From: Gnetum montanum
Taxonomy: Eukaryota; Streptophyta; Gnetopsida; Gnetales; Gnetaceae
Direction of reading: 5' to 3'
Assembly: GCA_015680685.1 (NCBI GenBank)
Contig: MNCI01025442.1
Coordinates: 368,958 to 432,957, forward strand
DNA length: 64,000 bases
The position numbers were made by a program, and so were the translations under genes. Below are positions 10,691-23,013 of this stretch, piece by piece. The notes beneath the pieces were generated by a model that was given only the letters and a program-made list of their open reading frames with translations, was not told the DNA's origin and ran no database searches. Position 1 is the stretch's first letter. Every line of letters starts with the position of its first letter.

Positions 10691-13375
10691 ATAAAAGATT
10701 AAATTAACTCTAGAACCTAAGTCCAATATAGCTTTATACGATAGATTCCTAGTTACCTGTAGATCGATTAAAGAAACTCCTAGACCAATTCGCTTCTACG
10801 AGAGTGACCCTACCTTAATCCAATTAGTAACAACTATAGTGAGCATGATAGTCTATATTTTTAGACCTAATGATGACAGAAGCTTGTTAAGAGTGAGAAG
10901 ATCTATTTTAGGAGAAGATGGTCTTGATAAAGCTCCTATTCTGCTAGCCTTCTTTGAACTCATCCTAAAGAAAGTATGTTTCTCTGCTTGACCCTTAGCA
11001 TTGTTGGTGAGATCTTCTATTCATACATTTATAGCCCTTGCAACCTTCTTCTACTACGTCTATGATGGCAATTCACCCTACTTTGTGGGTGGTGGCATTG
11101 GTGGCAAAGAATTTGATTGGGATTTGAAAGATTAGCTGCTTGTGGGTGCATGTGCAAGCTTAGATTAGTCCTTGGTGATGTTAGTTGGTGGTATTCTAGT
11201 GGGTGATATTATGGATTTTGAATAGTGGCATTTGCTAGTGAGATCGGATGTTGGCCATGGTATTCATAAGGATCATGTTGTCGATATGGATACTATTGGC
11301 ATGATAGTGGCATGGCCCATGATTGTAGTTTCTATCATTGTTGATGATAGTACTCTTGTGGCTATAGTAAGCCTTTACTAGGATAGTACATTGGTTGCAA
11401 TTTTCATCTATAAATACCTTAAGGATAAGGTAACCATTTGGGCATTTGCTTTTGAATAAATCATGGGTTTAGTGCATATGCCCTAGTTTCTTATAGATAT
11501 ACCATGACTAGATAACATCCCTTAGGATGCTAGTCTTAGCACATAGTGTAACCTTCATCATCTATAGAGCTAGTGTCTGAGTACCCAGCCACTGAAGCAA
11601 CTTTATCCTTTTTTCCAAATTCCTTCTTCTTTTTGTCTCTACCTTTGTTGAGTGCTTGCTTTACTTTCTCCTCCATAATCTTTAGTTCTTTTGTACATCA
11701 TTCATATACCAAATCCCACATTTTCACTACCTATGCTGCTTCATTAGCAATAGATTTATGAATTGGTGGCATTTGTTTCATAATGACTTGATTCAAGGTT
11801 TCTTCCTCTTAGGTATCACACATTTGTGCATCTCTTTTATGAATTGATGAATTCCTATTGTATTCTTTAGTTGATTCTCTTTTTCTAAGTTCTCCTTCTT
11901 CTTTTGCCACTTGATCAATGATTCTTTGAATCCGATGGGTGGTTAATTCTAATGATCTTCCTTAGGCATAAACCCCAAGGATCTCTCTTGTTTTACTTCT
12001 CACCCCATCTCCACTATGCCTTAGTTATTTCTTTGATGAAAATCCATGGCCTGGGCATTTGTGTAATAATGAATAATATCTGCCCATTGTTGCATCAAGG
12101 GTCTTGTGAGTCCCTTGTTTCCAATTTTGGATTTTCTTTCTTAAGTTCAACACTCATGAATATGTCTAATATTTATCATTGAAAATTTTGAGCATGGTAC
12201 TCTAGCGTCTGATGGATTTAGGTTTTAGTAACTTTTACTAGCTTTGAACTTCATTCACAAGTGTTCTAGAAAACAACATTAATTTTTGTTAATCACTTTC
12301 TATGTTTTGAAGGGAACAAGTATTGTGGAATGCTTGAAGATATTGCTAAGGATTAGCATTGTAACCTCCTTCAAATTGGGGCATGTTATTCATATCTAGT
12401 CATTTGATTTGGTTATCTTGCATGTGCCTAGTTGGTATGTAGATTTCTTCCTAAATGTTAATCATGTTTTGCATTACCATAAAGGGTTTCTTATCATGAT
12501 CAGGTTCATAGGCTTTATGGTAGTAGTGAGCCCTTCTATGCTCATGCCTCTCTTGATCCTCTCTTCTATTTATGTGCCTTCTTCTTTCATACTCCTCATC
12601 TTCTAAATTAAAATACCTTGAGCATCAGTCATGATGACCATGAGCTCTTCTCTTTTCCCTATCAAAGTCTCAATACTTATGTTGTCTTCTGTCATAGTCC
12701 TTTGATGATCGTGATGAAGTAGAGGAGGTAGTAGGGGAATGGTGCAAGCTAGTTCTCCTTTCATAACTCTTGTGAGTTTCCTTTTAGGACTTAGTAGGAT
12801 CTCTTGGCCTGGAGTCCTATTTGTATCTTGAGTCATTAGCCTCTCCCTTGCATGGCTATACCAAGGTAGATCGAAGTTGAACTTTGACAGGTTCTTCTAG
12901 TCTGATCATAGGTGTCTTTGATGGCTCCTCATAGTTTTGGTGGAGTTGTTTTGAAATGAATTAATTAGCATCAAGCTCTTCTATGATAATAGATGTGTTG
13001 GCTTTCTTCCCTTTAGTATGAACATGTTTGACCTCCATAGTAGCATCTCTCTTTATCTTCTTCCTTATAGGTATAGGGCTTGGTTATGTGTTGAGTCACA
13101 TGATACCCTTCTTGAATCTAGTCCAAGTGCATTCCCCTTAGAGCAGTTTGTAGCATTTTTAGTGTTGCATGTTTGGGAGGTAGGACTATGTTGCTTTGTA
13201 TGTCTTTCCACCTCATTTGTTTGTCTTGATGGAATATGAAGGTAAAGTTTGGATGGTATGGATTAGTGTGAGTAATACATGTCTGCATTGGCATTCCCTA
13301 GTCTTCTTCATCAGTAATTTTGTCACTACTCCTTGTTTCCTTGGTAGGTGATAATTGATCATTATGTGAAGCCAT
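10691..13375 (-). pseudogene. gag-protease remnant, element B
   Basis: This decayed gag polyprotein is a close relative of the one at 46,826-49,540. The start is an ATG at 13,375, about 140 bp inside the LTR, matching the start distance in E. Blocks that align between the two copies are the basic Arg/Asp/His stretch (about 12,540-12,750), the gag core around 12,000-12,400, the CCCTTAGGATG knuckle region near 11,520 and the protease motif at about 10,706-10,730, where the expected Asp-Ser-Gly reads Asp-Leu-Gly. Numerous stops are present. The first codons read MASHND. No RT follows; spacer sequence adjoins. It would have formed the virus-like particle and processed it; it is now dead. Confidence 0.65.
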
Positions 13376-13495
13376 GTTATCATTTTTTGATGGTTTATGT
13401 TAAGTGTGCTTTATATTAAATTTGTGAAGATTAGAGTTAGGTTCTGACACAACAAACTTTGGAAAAATTAATTACTTGGTATAACATTAACTTAT

Positions 13496-13513
13496 GCCCT
13501 ACAATAGTGCGAA
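13496..13513 (-). other. Primer-binding site, element B (degenerate)
   Basis: Directly inside the LTR the minus strand reads TTCGCACTATTGTAGGG, a decayed form of the site in E (TTGGCACCGTTGCCGGGG). The E version resembles the 3' end complement of plant tRNA-Asp, recalled from other gypsy elements. Confidence 0.45.
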
Positions 13514-14365
13514 TGATGAGTGGTGGAGTATCTAACACCCAACCATACAAGATATGAGTGTTCATGCACAATCCCGGTTGAACTTTGTAGATGAGGCAAT
13601 GTGATTATACCAGCAATTGATTAGCGTTTGTGATCTTTTTGTTCACACGTGAGTTAGTAAAATCAGTGCCAATGGTTTAACTCATGGTGAGGTATATGAT
13701 ATTGATGTTGTATTGGCCATTGGGTTCCTATTACGCACAAAGTGAAAGTAAAGGTTTCTAAATCTATGTAATAGTAAAATAAATCTAAACTAGCCTATGT
13801 AATGAGTAGCTAGTCTTGGTCTTCCAGTTACACCTTGGACTTCATGCAACTACTACTAGGATTACCAAGCACTACACTACTGGGTGTACCAAGTGATAGT
13901 ACTACTGGGTTACCAAGTAGTTACACTTATGTGCTCGAGATTAGTCATACTTATTTCACTTAATGACATTAAAAGTAAATTGCAAGTAATTGTAAATATA
14001 ACTATGAAAATAGTTAACAGTAAACTAATTAGAAACAAAAATAAAACTAAGTGTTGTTGCAATGATTTAGAGTAATATCTATCTTTATTGTCAATCATGC
14101 AATGCATCCAAGTATATCACACTTGAATAAAGATTCTGTTTAATTACAAAACATCACATTGTGGGTACACACTTTAAGTATTGAATTCAAGAAAAAAATT
14201 GAAAGAGTTTTATTACTAGGTTATCAAATCTATTGTAGATCCATGCACCTAAGTGTTGCTTATATAGGCTAGCACACATCCCACAATACTGTTTATATGA
14301 TAATGTATGCTGAGATATAATAATGTATCTACAACATTGTAGATATGATATTGCTACCTTAAAAT
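13514..14365 (-). repeat. 5' LTR of element B
   Basis: The 3' end is TGATGAGTGG on the plus strand (CCACTCATCA on the minus). A TATA box (minus CTATATAAGC) lies near 14,259-14,268, followed by ACACTTAGGTGCATGG as in other copies. GATATT/ATCTACAACAT palindromic repeats lie upstream (14,285-14,360). The exact 5' end is unclear because another LTR fragment abuts. Confidence 0.7.
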
Positions 14366-14369
14366 TTTT

Positions 14370-14680
14370 GGATTTATCAATTATTAAAGGAATTAATTAA
14401 TTAAAATAAGAATGTAAAGTGCATGAAAGAAATATTAATCTATTCTAAGTGCTGCAGGGAGTGTCAATAATCTTGTATTTATTGCTAGTCACATCAATGT
14501 AATCAGGTTTAAGATGCTTGAATAAAGATCCATACAACTACTTGATTCCTGTTGAGGGCACTTAGAAAATATTCTAACTCAAGAGGAAGAAAACTATAAG
14601 AGTTTGGCTATACTACTAATTTCATGTGTCAAATACATGGTGGGACACTTGTATTTTTAGGCATTTGTTGTAATTGTGAC
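14370..14680 (-). repeat. LTR fragment, left half, interrupted by T1
   Basis: It matches the R/U5 side of the family LTR (GAATAAAGATCC, then the AAGAGTTTGGCTA block at 14,597-14,609). The GATATC-like portion expected next is found at 34,035-34,150, on the far side of T1. GACAT occurs at 14,676-14,680 and again at 34,035-34,039, consistent with a 5-bp target duplication. Confidence 0.55.
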
Positions 14681-14705
14681 ATCACAATTTCAACATTGTG
14701 ATCTT

Positions 14706-16934
14706 TGAAAACATCGGTGGCAGGAACATTGAGAGGTTATTGGGTGTATAGCCTAACCCCGGATCCATGTGAGGGCCATGCTAGAGAAAATGGAAATGGG
14801 GTGCCCTGAATGGTCTGGTTGATCAGTCAAGGACTTATGTGGTGTACAATAACCGTATGCAAACAGTAATTGAAAATGTAACACACTGAGGTTGAAATGA
14901 AAGAAAATGTAAGGTGCATGACAATAAAAATGCATCAAAGTATGTAACTAGGATAATAAGCATGAACAAGTACACATGAATGTAACATATATGCTATAGA
15001 AAAAATAGAATGAGAGTTTAGGTGAGAAAATGCACCACCCCAAAATCGGGGGATCTGATCTTTGTTTGGCTGATGAATGTGTACAACTGGTATGCAGTAC
15101 TAGACAAGCACAGTTGGCAACAGAACGATATGGTCATAGCTCCTGGATTGCTACCAATGGGATGCTAATAGGAACCAATGAGTTAATTTTTGCTGGGTTG
15201 AGAGTCGCTACGTTGGGTTGAGGAGATATCCTGGAAGTGCTATTGTTGGGATTTGCTATTTAACAGCCTTCTATTCAGCAATCTCTTCATCAAAGCTTAT
15301 TGCTAGAAGCCAATTGCCAAAAGCCAACCCTTTGAATGTTTTTTTCTGGGGTATTTATAGAGCCAAGAGTATGAGGAAGGCGTGGTTTGAATTCCACGTG
15401 TCTTGGGTCCCACAGGGCACAAATGTGGATGTGCTACACTAATGTGTGGTGCTACATTGATGTGCTACATTGAATGGAACAAGGTTGGAAGTGAAACCTA
15501 CTGAGCTATGACCATATCATTTGGATTGCATGTACCCAAGGGACTACCACATTTTTACAAAAAATTCTTATGACAAATGTAAAGTGAAGCTTATGCTTTA
15601 GGACTACATCTTCCCCTCTCTTACGAGTAGGGTCAAGTGTAGAGACAATTTTGGGACTCGACAAGGGATGCAACAAGCAAGGAAAACTACTGATCTTGAC
15701 TATCAAGGATATGTTGGGGTAGAAATGACCATCAACAACAAGTTTTGGGGCTTTTGAAGATGTCCTGTGGCTTCTTTTCAAGTGTCATGTTACTTATGAT
15801 ATTTAGTGTAGTGGAGTAGCGTGAATACCCGCTCGCTACGTTGTGCTACGCTGCATAGCATAGCATAGCGTAGTAGCCACCTTTAAGAAAAATCTTGCTC
15901 AAAAATCGAAAATACCCCTAGGAGGCCTAGAAAGGAAAGCTACTTCAACAACCAACCATTACACTTTTCATGTTAAAAGAGCCCAAGACTTCCTGGTTTC
16001 ATCTCTGGGGCACTTTTAACTTTTAGGTCCTTACTACGCTATGCAGTGTAGCACAACGTAGCAGTTGGTTGGGGATGAATTTGAATCACAACCTATAATT
16101 TTTTGTTAGGAGACTTTGATTGGGACTTGAGGGTGAAGTGGGATAGGAAGTCTCGGAGGTCAAAGCATGGCTAAGTACAATTCCTTTGATAGAACAACTT
16201 GATGGAGGATCTTCTTGCATTATCACCCTGCTATGTTGTGCTACGCTGTATAGTGTAGCATAGCATAGCACCTAGTTTGGCCTAAATTTTAACTTACTTT
16301 GTAAGTGTTCTATCATGGGACCTCGGTCATATTCTAAGATGGTGGTAGAACAAGAATTTTTCATGGTCAAAGCATGGGCGATTGTGTTTTCCATGCCAAG
16401 ACAATTTGAGAAAAGATTTTGTCAAGCTAGGGCCCTGCTACGCTATGCTATGCTATGTAGCATAGCACAGCGTAGCACTTAGGTTGAGGTGATTTTTGAT
16501 GAAATTTTCTCTATTTTTCTATGTCATACTAATCACACTTCAAGGATGAAGCAGGGTAGGCATCTTTGAAAATCAAATATCTACCAATTGCGTCTTCTAC
16601 GTCTGGTTTGACACTTGTAATAGTTTTAACACCACATGGCCTGCTACGTTGTGTAGCATAGCATAGCGTAGTAGGACTCACAGTTAGAAAATTTTGCCAT
16701 CTGTATGGTCCATCCTCAATGCCACTTTTGTGCAAACTAGCCTCATGGCTAAGTGCTACATTAACTGTGTTGCAGAGGATGTTAGGTAGGCCCAAAAGTA
16801 GCTTTGCACGTGTCAGGACTTGCAGGGTGTCATGTTGTCTACGTGGTTCAGCGTGACACCACACTTGCAAAGATCTTTGCCAAAATTTTGGGACTGTGCT
16901 GAATCATGAGAGTCCCAAAATTGATGGTGTTTCA
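14706..16934 (-). repeat. 3' LTR of T1
   Basis: Pairs with 31,869-34,034. The U3 edge (16,934) reads TGAAACACCATC on the minus strand. The TATA box is minus CTATAAATACC at 15,351-15,360. Five GCTA/TAGC palindromes sit in U3 at 15,835-15,877, 16,033-16,064, 16,228-16,270, 16,435-16,477 and 16,641-16,674. A homologous left extension to 14,681 is possible. Confidence 0.85.
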
Positions 16935-18115
16935 ATGGCTCCTCTTTGTTGACATATGGAGGATCTACCTAAGAGACGTAGACAAAGACAATGAAACACC
17001 ATGCTGAATGTGACACCCACACTGTTCGTCAATGCCCATTCAGATAATGCTTTGCTATGCTTGGGAGTGCTAGGAAAGCTAAATATGATAGAGAAAGGGA
17101 ACACGTTTGAGGAAATCAGGCTAAGGAAAAAGAATGGTATTAGGTGCATTATCATGAGAGCCATTGCCATATCGTGATCCCTCATTGGAGTGCTTATGAG
17201 GGATTTGATGCACATGAGTGGCTTCTCCCTTTGAATTTTGACCTCTCATCTGAGTGCTTAGAGGTGGTCGATCCAAAGCTAAGATGATTGCAAAGCAACT
17301 ATGCCATTTATCTTGGGCACTTGGATGTATCGCCATTTTTCATTTTTTGAGAGAAATTGCACACCCATGTTCATTCGAAGGCAACTGTGTCATCACTATA
17401 GAATAGGTGTTTCCTCCTTGGGATGAGTTTGTGTTACTTCCATGTGGGGCTTTCACTAGTCTATAGAGGCTTCCCATAGGAAAAGTTGCATTACGTCCAT
17501 CATGGGCTTGATGGTTGAGCACGGGAAAGGGTTTCACGCGTATTGGAAAAGCTTGGGAGGAAGATGTCAGAAATTGTAAGTATAGGGAATGGAGATTAAG
17601 TTGGCTGAAGGAAGAATAGGATATGCACTCTCAAGTAGCAAGGATGATCGAAGAGGATACTTTGGAATAATGTAGTATCTTGTTTTCATGGTGGAATGCA
17701 TTCATGAATGATGTCATCTTGGCTTTTATCCTACAAACACAACAGAGAGAAAACCAAAAAAATAACCATCAAGGGAAGTGAGGGCAAAGTCCTGTTTTCT
17801 CGAGACATTGCTAGGGTGGCAAGTTATGTGTCTGATGTGTGCAATGTCCAAGTAAGAAGGCCAGCGTAGGCTTCAGCAGTGGCAAGCTAAAAAGCTTCAA
17901 TGACCATGTTGGAAATGAGCACTGAAAAGGTTAGGAGCGATGGTAATGTGGGTGCTTAGGAATCCCTGCCCAAGGCAAGAGTCATGAAATCTAGTTGCAA
18001 GGTGAGAAGACTAACAACTAAATACTTTTTTAGACTCCAGCGATGGCAAGGGTTGGAGGATGGTAGCACTGTGGCTATGCCATAGTTCTTTTGGAATTCC
18101 AGCAAGGAGTGCTGA
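16935..18115 (+). pseudogene. Possible second antisense coding remnant in T1
   Basis: Between integrase and the 3' LTR, one plus-strand frame gives protein-like text with relatively few stops, for example HYHESHCHIVIPHWSAYEGF near 17,140-17,200, a Leu-rich stretch near 17,240-17,320, and a Lys/Arg-rich stretch near 17,740-17,830 (RERTKKITIKG). Several stops are TAG where CAG is likely. I cannot name a family. It is opposite to the retroelement genes, like the gene at 22,755-26,819, and opposite-strand ORFs in this position are known from some Tat-type elements such as Grande. The frame advantage could still be chance in a decayed region. Confidence 0.35.
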
Positions 18116-18380
18116 TGATGGGAGTTATGACCAAACTGATTGGTGATGGCAAAAATAGCTTTGAAAGGTTAGCAAGATGCCATATGGCATCTTTGAAAGA
18201 TTAGTAAGATGCTGGGGATAGTGACATAGCATGTGTCCTAGAGGGTTTTTTCTTGGTGGTGTGAACTTCATTTTGGAACTACCAAGTCTTACCCCATCTT
18301 GTTTAGGAAGCTCAAAGATATCCACGCTTGCTTGTTCACAAGGTTACATGTGTGAGTTGGGAGGTGTTGCACTATGAACC

Positions 18381-18826
18381 CAGTTTTAGGTCCTGGTAGA
18401 CCATTGGATGTGCTAGTTTAAAGTCCTAGCAGACCATGGTCCTAGTTTGAGATCCAAGCAGATCGAGCTGTGCTAGTTTAAGGTCCTAGTAGATCATGTT
18501 GTGCTAGTTTAAGGTCCTAGCAGACCGTTGTGCTAGTTTAACATTGTAGCAGATGGAGGATGTCCAGTTTAAGTTCATAGCGGACCATGCTGTGGATGCC
18601 AGTTTTACGTCATGACCCAAGGATAATTTGTGGATGTTTTGTGCTAGTTTTACATCGTAGCGGATGAAGGATGACTAGTTTAAGGTTATAGCAAATCATG
18701 TTGTGGGTTCCAATTTCACATCATGGCCCAAGGACAATCTATGCTAGTTTAACGTCATCGCAGACATTCTGTGCTAGTTTTATGTTGTAGAAGACGATCT
18801 ATGCCAGTTTATCATCATAGTAGACT
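18381..18826. repeat. Hairpin repeat array 1 (T1, downstream of pol)
   Basis: About 13 imperfect units, 30-60 bp apart, each have the form CTAGTTTAA, a 4-base arm, a 6-base loop (often CTAGCA or ATAGCA) and a complementary 4-base arm. Arms vary in step: GGTC/GACC, GATC/GATC, CATC/GATG, CATT/GATG, GGTT/AATC. The array begins where integrase ends. Confidence 0.75.
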
Positions 18827-18849
18827 ATTTGCTTACCTTACTTTATGTT

Positions 18850-21800
18850 TGATGTAATCTTACATGTTAAGCGTAACATGGCTTCATGTACAAATGATTG
18901 ACAGGATTTGGAAACTCGTTTCCATCTAAGTTAGCTAGTTTGAATGCCCCATTCTCATATGCTTTTGTTACCAAAAAAAGCCCTTCCTAGTTGGCTGAGA
19001 ATTTGTTTACAAGCTCACAAATAGCCTTAAGGACTAAGTCCTCCTTTTTTATCGGTCATTGGTGCAAATTGTAGTGATGTTTCCACTGTTGCTTATCTTG
19101 GTACCACTCGATGCAGTTAAGTGTTTGGATGCGCTCCTCCTCTACAGAGTCAAGGTCAATGATCCTTGACTCATTATTTTGAGTCTCGTCCATGACATTC
19201 GAAAGGATCATTCGAAGCGACGGGACCTACAATTCATGAGGTAACAATGCTTCAAATCCATATACAAGGATATAAGGGGTCTTACCTGTAGCTGTCCTGC
19301 ATGTTGTGTGATAAGCCCAAAGCATGTAGAGGATTTTCTTGTGCCATCACCTCTTGCTATTGCTAAGCATCCTTTTCAAAAGGTTGATGATGACTTTATT
19401 GGTAGCCTTTGCTTGGCCATTTTCTTGGGGATAATATGGTGATGAGAAAGAATGTTTGATACCAAGAATTTTGCAAAAGGCTTTGGTTTCTGTGCTACTA
19501 AATTGTGGCCCATTGTCGGTAACAATAGTCATGGGAAGGTCAAACTGTGTAACTATATTTTCTAACATAAACTTGCAAACCTGTTGGGACATGGTCTTTC
19601 TAAGAGGAATAGCTTCTACCCATTTTGTAAAGTACTCAGTTGTGGTAATAATGAAATTGTGCCTTGTAGAAGACTTAGGTGTAATGGGTCCTACAATGTC
19701 TAGTCCCCAACATTGAAAGGGCCATGTGATTTGTGTGGTATATAGTTTGGTATGTGACACATGTATGAGGTTCCCATGACGTTGACACACATCGCATGTT
19801 CTAACCTTAGAGACACAATCACGCTCCATATAAGGCCAGTAGTAACCCATTCATCTAGTTTTTTCTACCATAGCTCTAGGAGCTATGTGCCCTCAACATA
19901 ATACTTTATGGACTTCATCAACAATTTTTTGTGCTTCATCCCAATTAATGCAAACTAGCAATATCCCATCATAAGAGCATTTGCATAGAATGTTGTCTCC
20001 TATGAGGACATATTGTCATGTTGGCTTTTGTATTGCATCCCTTTGGGTAGGTGTAAATTTGTGTGGGGGTTCACCATGTTGGAGGTATGTTTTAATGTCA
20101 TCATACCATTCTCGAATATGTACTACACTTACAAACGTTATATTTTCTATGTGAACGATGGGGTTGGTGCATTTCACTATCACAGCAGGTGTGGTGGCAC
20201 ACTCAGGGCCAATGTTGCTAATGCATCGGCTATAGTATTTTCATTGCAGGTGTACATATTGGACATCCAAGGTTGCAAATTGCTTTAGCAAATATTTGGC
20301 TAAATCATAGTAAGGCTGTAAATGTTGTGCCTTGCAAGTGAATACCTCTGTAACTTGATTAATGACTAATTGTGAGTCATCTCTAATTACTAAGTTTTGG
20401 ATTTCTAACTCTCAAGCTGCTAGAATGTCTCTAAGGAGACCTTCGTATTCTGCTACATTTTTTGTGTAAAGAAATATAAAATGATATGCAAAAGGTCGGA
20501 TCTCCCTAGAGGAAAATGTGAGAACAGCGGTGGCATTGCCACCTTGTGTAGTTGAGGCACCATCAAAATGTAGGATGGCTTTGAAGTTTGCGAGTACTGG
20601 GCTTATGCTACTAATGTGCTCATTTGGAAATTCAGGTTCTATCACTGCCTGGTCATTGGTAGGCGAAGTTGTAAGTTGCATAGCTATTGCTTGACGCTTT
20701 ATAGATGACTGTGCTACATAGTGTAGATCGAATTCTGCAATTATGGCTTTCCATTGGGCTATCCTGCTACTTTCGTATATATTGGTTGTAATAGCCTGAA
20801 CTATGTTATTCTTGCAAATAATTTTTACTTGGCTACAAAAAGCAAGAAAAGTTTTCTCTACTTCATTCTATTTTGCTTCATAGGGTACCAACGCATGACC
20901 TAGGTAGTAGATAGGGATTTCAAAACCATCATTCCTCTTTTGGCATAGCAAAGCGGCAATGGACATGTCTGAAGTGGGGAGATAAATGTAAAAAGGCTAG
21001 TCTCTCTGTGGAGGGTAAATAGTGGGAAGATAGACAAGCTCTTTATTTAAATTATCAAAAGTTTCTTGACATTGATTTGTCCATTCAAAGTTAACACCCT
21101 TTTTAAGCAAGTTTTTCATTGGATGCAACTTATTAGTTAACCTTGCGATAAATCTTCTTATGAATTGTACCCTGCCTTGTAGCCCATGTAACTCCTTAAG
21201 GTTTGTAGGTGGTGCCAAGTTAACAATGGCTTTAACTTTATCGAGGTCTACACATATCCATGTTTTTGACACCACGAAGCCTAGCATGCGTTCAGTTTTG
21301 ACTCCGAAAACATATTTTCTTGGGTTGAGGCGAAGTTCATGCCTTTAACAATGTTGAAGGACCAAGTTTAGGTCATTTGCATGATCAATAACTTTCTTAG
21401 ATTTAACAGTTATATCATCCATGTAATCATTTAGCTTCTCTAAAAGATAATCACTAAAGATGTAGGTCATCACCCGTTGGTATGTCGGTCTTGCATTTTT
21501 TAGCTCGAAGGACATCATCATGTAACAAAAGGTTCCCTAAGGGGTCATGAAGTTAGTGGCCAATTGATGTTCTAGATTTATGCAGATTTGATTGTAGCCT
21601 GAGAATCCATCCATGAAGGATAGTAAGGCATGACCTGCCATAGTATTGAGAAGTTGTAAATACTAGGTAATGGGAAATCGTCCTTAATCATTGCCTTATT
21701 CAAATCTTGGAAGTCTATACAGATTCGTATACCCCCAGTTTTCTTGGAAACAATTACGATGTTTGATACCCATTCTGAATAACTAACTGCCCAAATGAAC

Positions 21801-22288
21801 CCATCCTGGTAAATTTTAGTGATTTCACCACGTATAGCTAAGGTGATCTCTAGTTTAATCTTGAAGGCTTTTTGTTTGACCACCTTAACATGTGAATCTA
21901 GTATGATATTGTGTTGTATGATGCATGGGTCTAAGCCTGGCATGTCTTCATATGACCATGCAAACACTTTAGCATTATCATTGAGGACCTTAGAGATGTT
22001 TTGTTGAACCTGTGACTCTAGCAAAGAGATAACCTTTAATGTTCTTACATATCCTTTGGATGTAGTCATGGGGATTTCAATAAGGAGGTCCTTAGTTACA
22101 TCACTAGCTTCTAGATCTAAGGCCTGGACTAGATGTTTGGGCTAGTCCAAGGGTGTTTCTAAGGATGCTATGTAGGTGTCATAAGAGGGTGGTTCAAAGT
22201 CTACCAACTCTACATTCAAACGTCTCATAAACTTGTTGTGGGGTCTTGTCAAAGTTAAGGGCAAATAGAGATCATCATGTGCAGCCAT
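18850..22288 (-). pseudogene. pol remnant of T1: RT, RNase H, second RNase H, integrase
   Basis: The likely start is MAAHDD at 22,288. RT N-terminus includes VFAWSYEDMPGLDP (about 21,950) and SEWVSNIVIVSKKTGG; the catalytic YMDD is at 21,414-21,425. The RT thumb and gypsy RNase H remnant span 21,290-20,700. An archaeal-type RNase H follows (20,600-20,280) with FDGA, AEYEGL and DDSQLVINQV, the expected acidic positions. Integrase has a zinc region, DIVGPI, VTDNGPQF, and QAKATNK where QAEATNK is expected (Lys codon 19,407-19,409). The C-terminus (about 19,330-18,860) includes the ANWEGLFLV block. Several stops make it nonfunctional. The order RT, RNase H, second RNase H, integrase is the usual Tat arrangement. 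Confidence 0.9.
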
Positions 22289-22301
22289 TTTTTAAGCACT
22301 C

Positions 22302-22306
22302 CTGCA
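22302..22306 (-). other. Possible splice acceptor before T1 pol
   Basis: The minus strand reads TTATTATTGCAG|GAGTGC about 13 bases before the pol ATG. Ogre-type Tat elements are known to have an intron between protease and RT. I see no convincing donor near the end of protease (27,505), so this stays tentative. Confidence 0.25.
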
Positions 22307-22400
22307 ATAATAAGCAAAACAAACAAAGTCAAGTTATACCTGCTTAACACAGCAACATGTAATGAAATATATGTAAGGAAATGATGCAACACTAAAAAGT

Positions 22401-22540
22401 TGCCAGTTTAAGGTCATAGTGGACCATCACTGTGACTAAAATATAGAGGGAATTCTAAAATTTCCAATTTATGGTCATAGCAGACCGCAACCATGCAACA
22501 TTATATGCCAAAATTGCTAGTTTAAGGTCATAGCAGACCA
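22401..22540. repeat. Hairpin repeat array 2 (T1)
   Basis: Three clear units have the same design as array 1, all with GGTC/GACC arms and ATAGTG or ATAGCA loops. The array separates T1 pol from the antisense gene. Confidence 0.75.
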
Positions 22541-22754
22541 TAATTGTGCAACATTATAAAAATGAGGTGAAAATTTTGGTGTATTTACGTGCTACACTAC
22601 AGCTGTGTTCTATGTTGCAGTAGACATGGGGTATCTCATGCTATGCTGCAACGGACAAGGACATTCCGCGTTACACGTGGGATGTGGGACATCCTGCATT
22701 ATGTGCGGGACATGGAATGCCCCAAAAAGTAACAGGTGTTGTAACCCTGTAGGG

Positions 22755-22764
22755 TATAAATAGG
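22755..22764 (+). promoter_or_regulatory. TATA box of antisense gene in T1
   Basis: TATAAATAGG lies 140 bp upstream of the first ATG (22,895). It is on the plus strand, opposite to the T1 genes. Confidence 0.6.
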
Positions 22765-23013
22765 GGATTACCCATGGTAATCTTATCATTTTCACTATTA
22801 GAGCTAACACCTAGAGTGTAGCACGGTTTAGACAGAGAGGTAGCATAGCAATTGTAGCGTAGCAATTGATACACCCAAGTTTAACAAAAAGACGATGGCA
22901 CGTAGGAGTGAACATAGGCATCAAGGTCTTGCCAATGTGGACAAAGGGAAACACACCTTGTGATGTCTCCCTAGGGCATGCATTGAGGAACGACAAGAAG
23001 CATTGTCTACCCA

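Noticed and set aside
16529-17336. Minus-strand ORFs of 71-113 codons at the edge of the T1 3' LTR
   Set aside because: They straddle LTR and flank, overlap each other and the better plus frame, and have no counterpart open in the other LTR.
18381-18826. CRISPR-like array of short repeats
   Set aside because: Units differ in sequence and spacing, the context is a plant retroelement, and the shared feature is a hairpin, not an identical repeat with uniform spacers.
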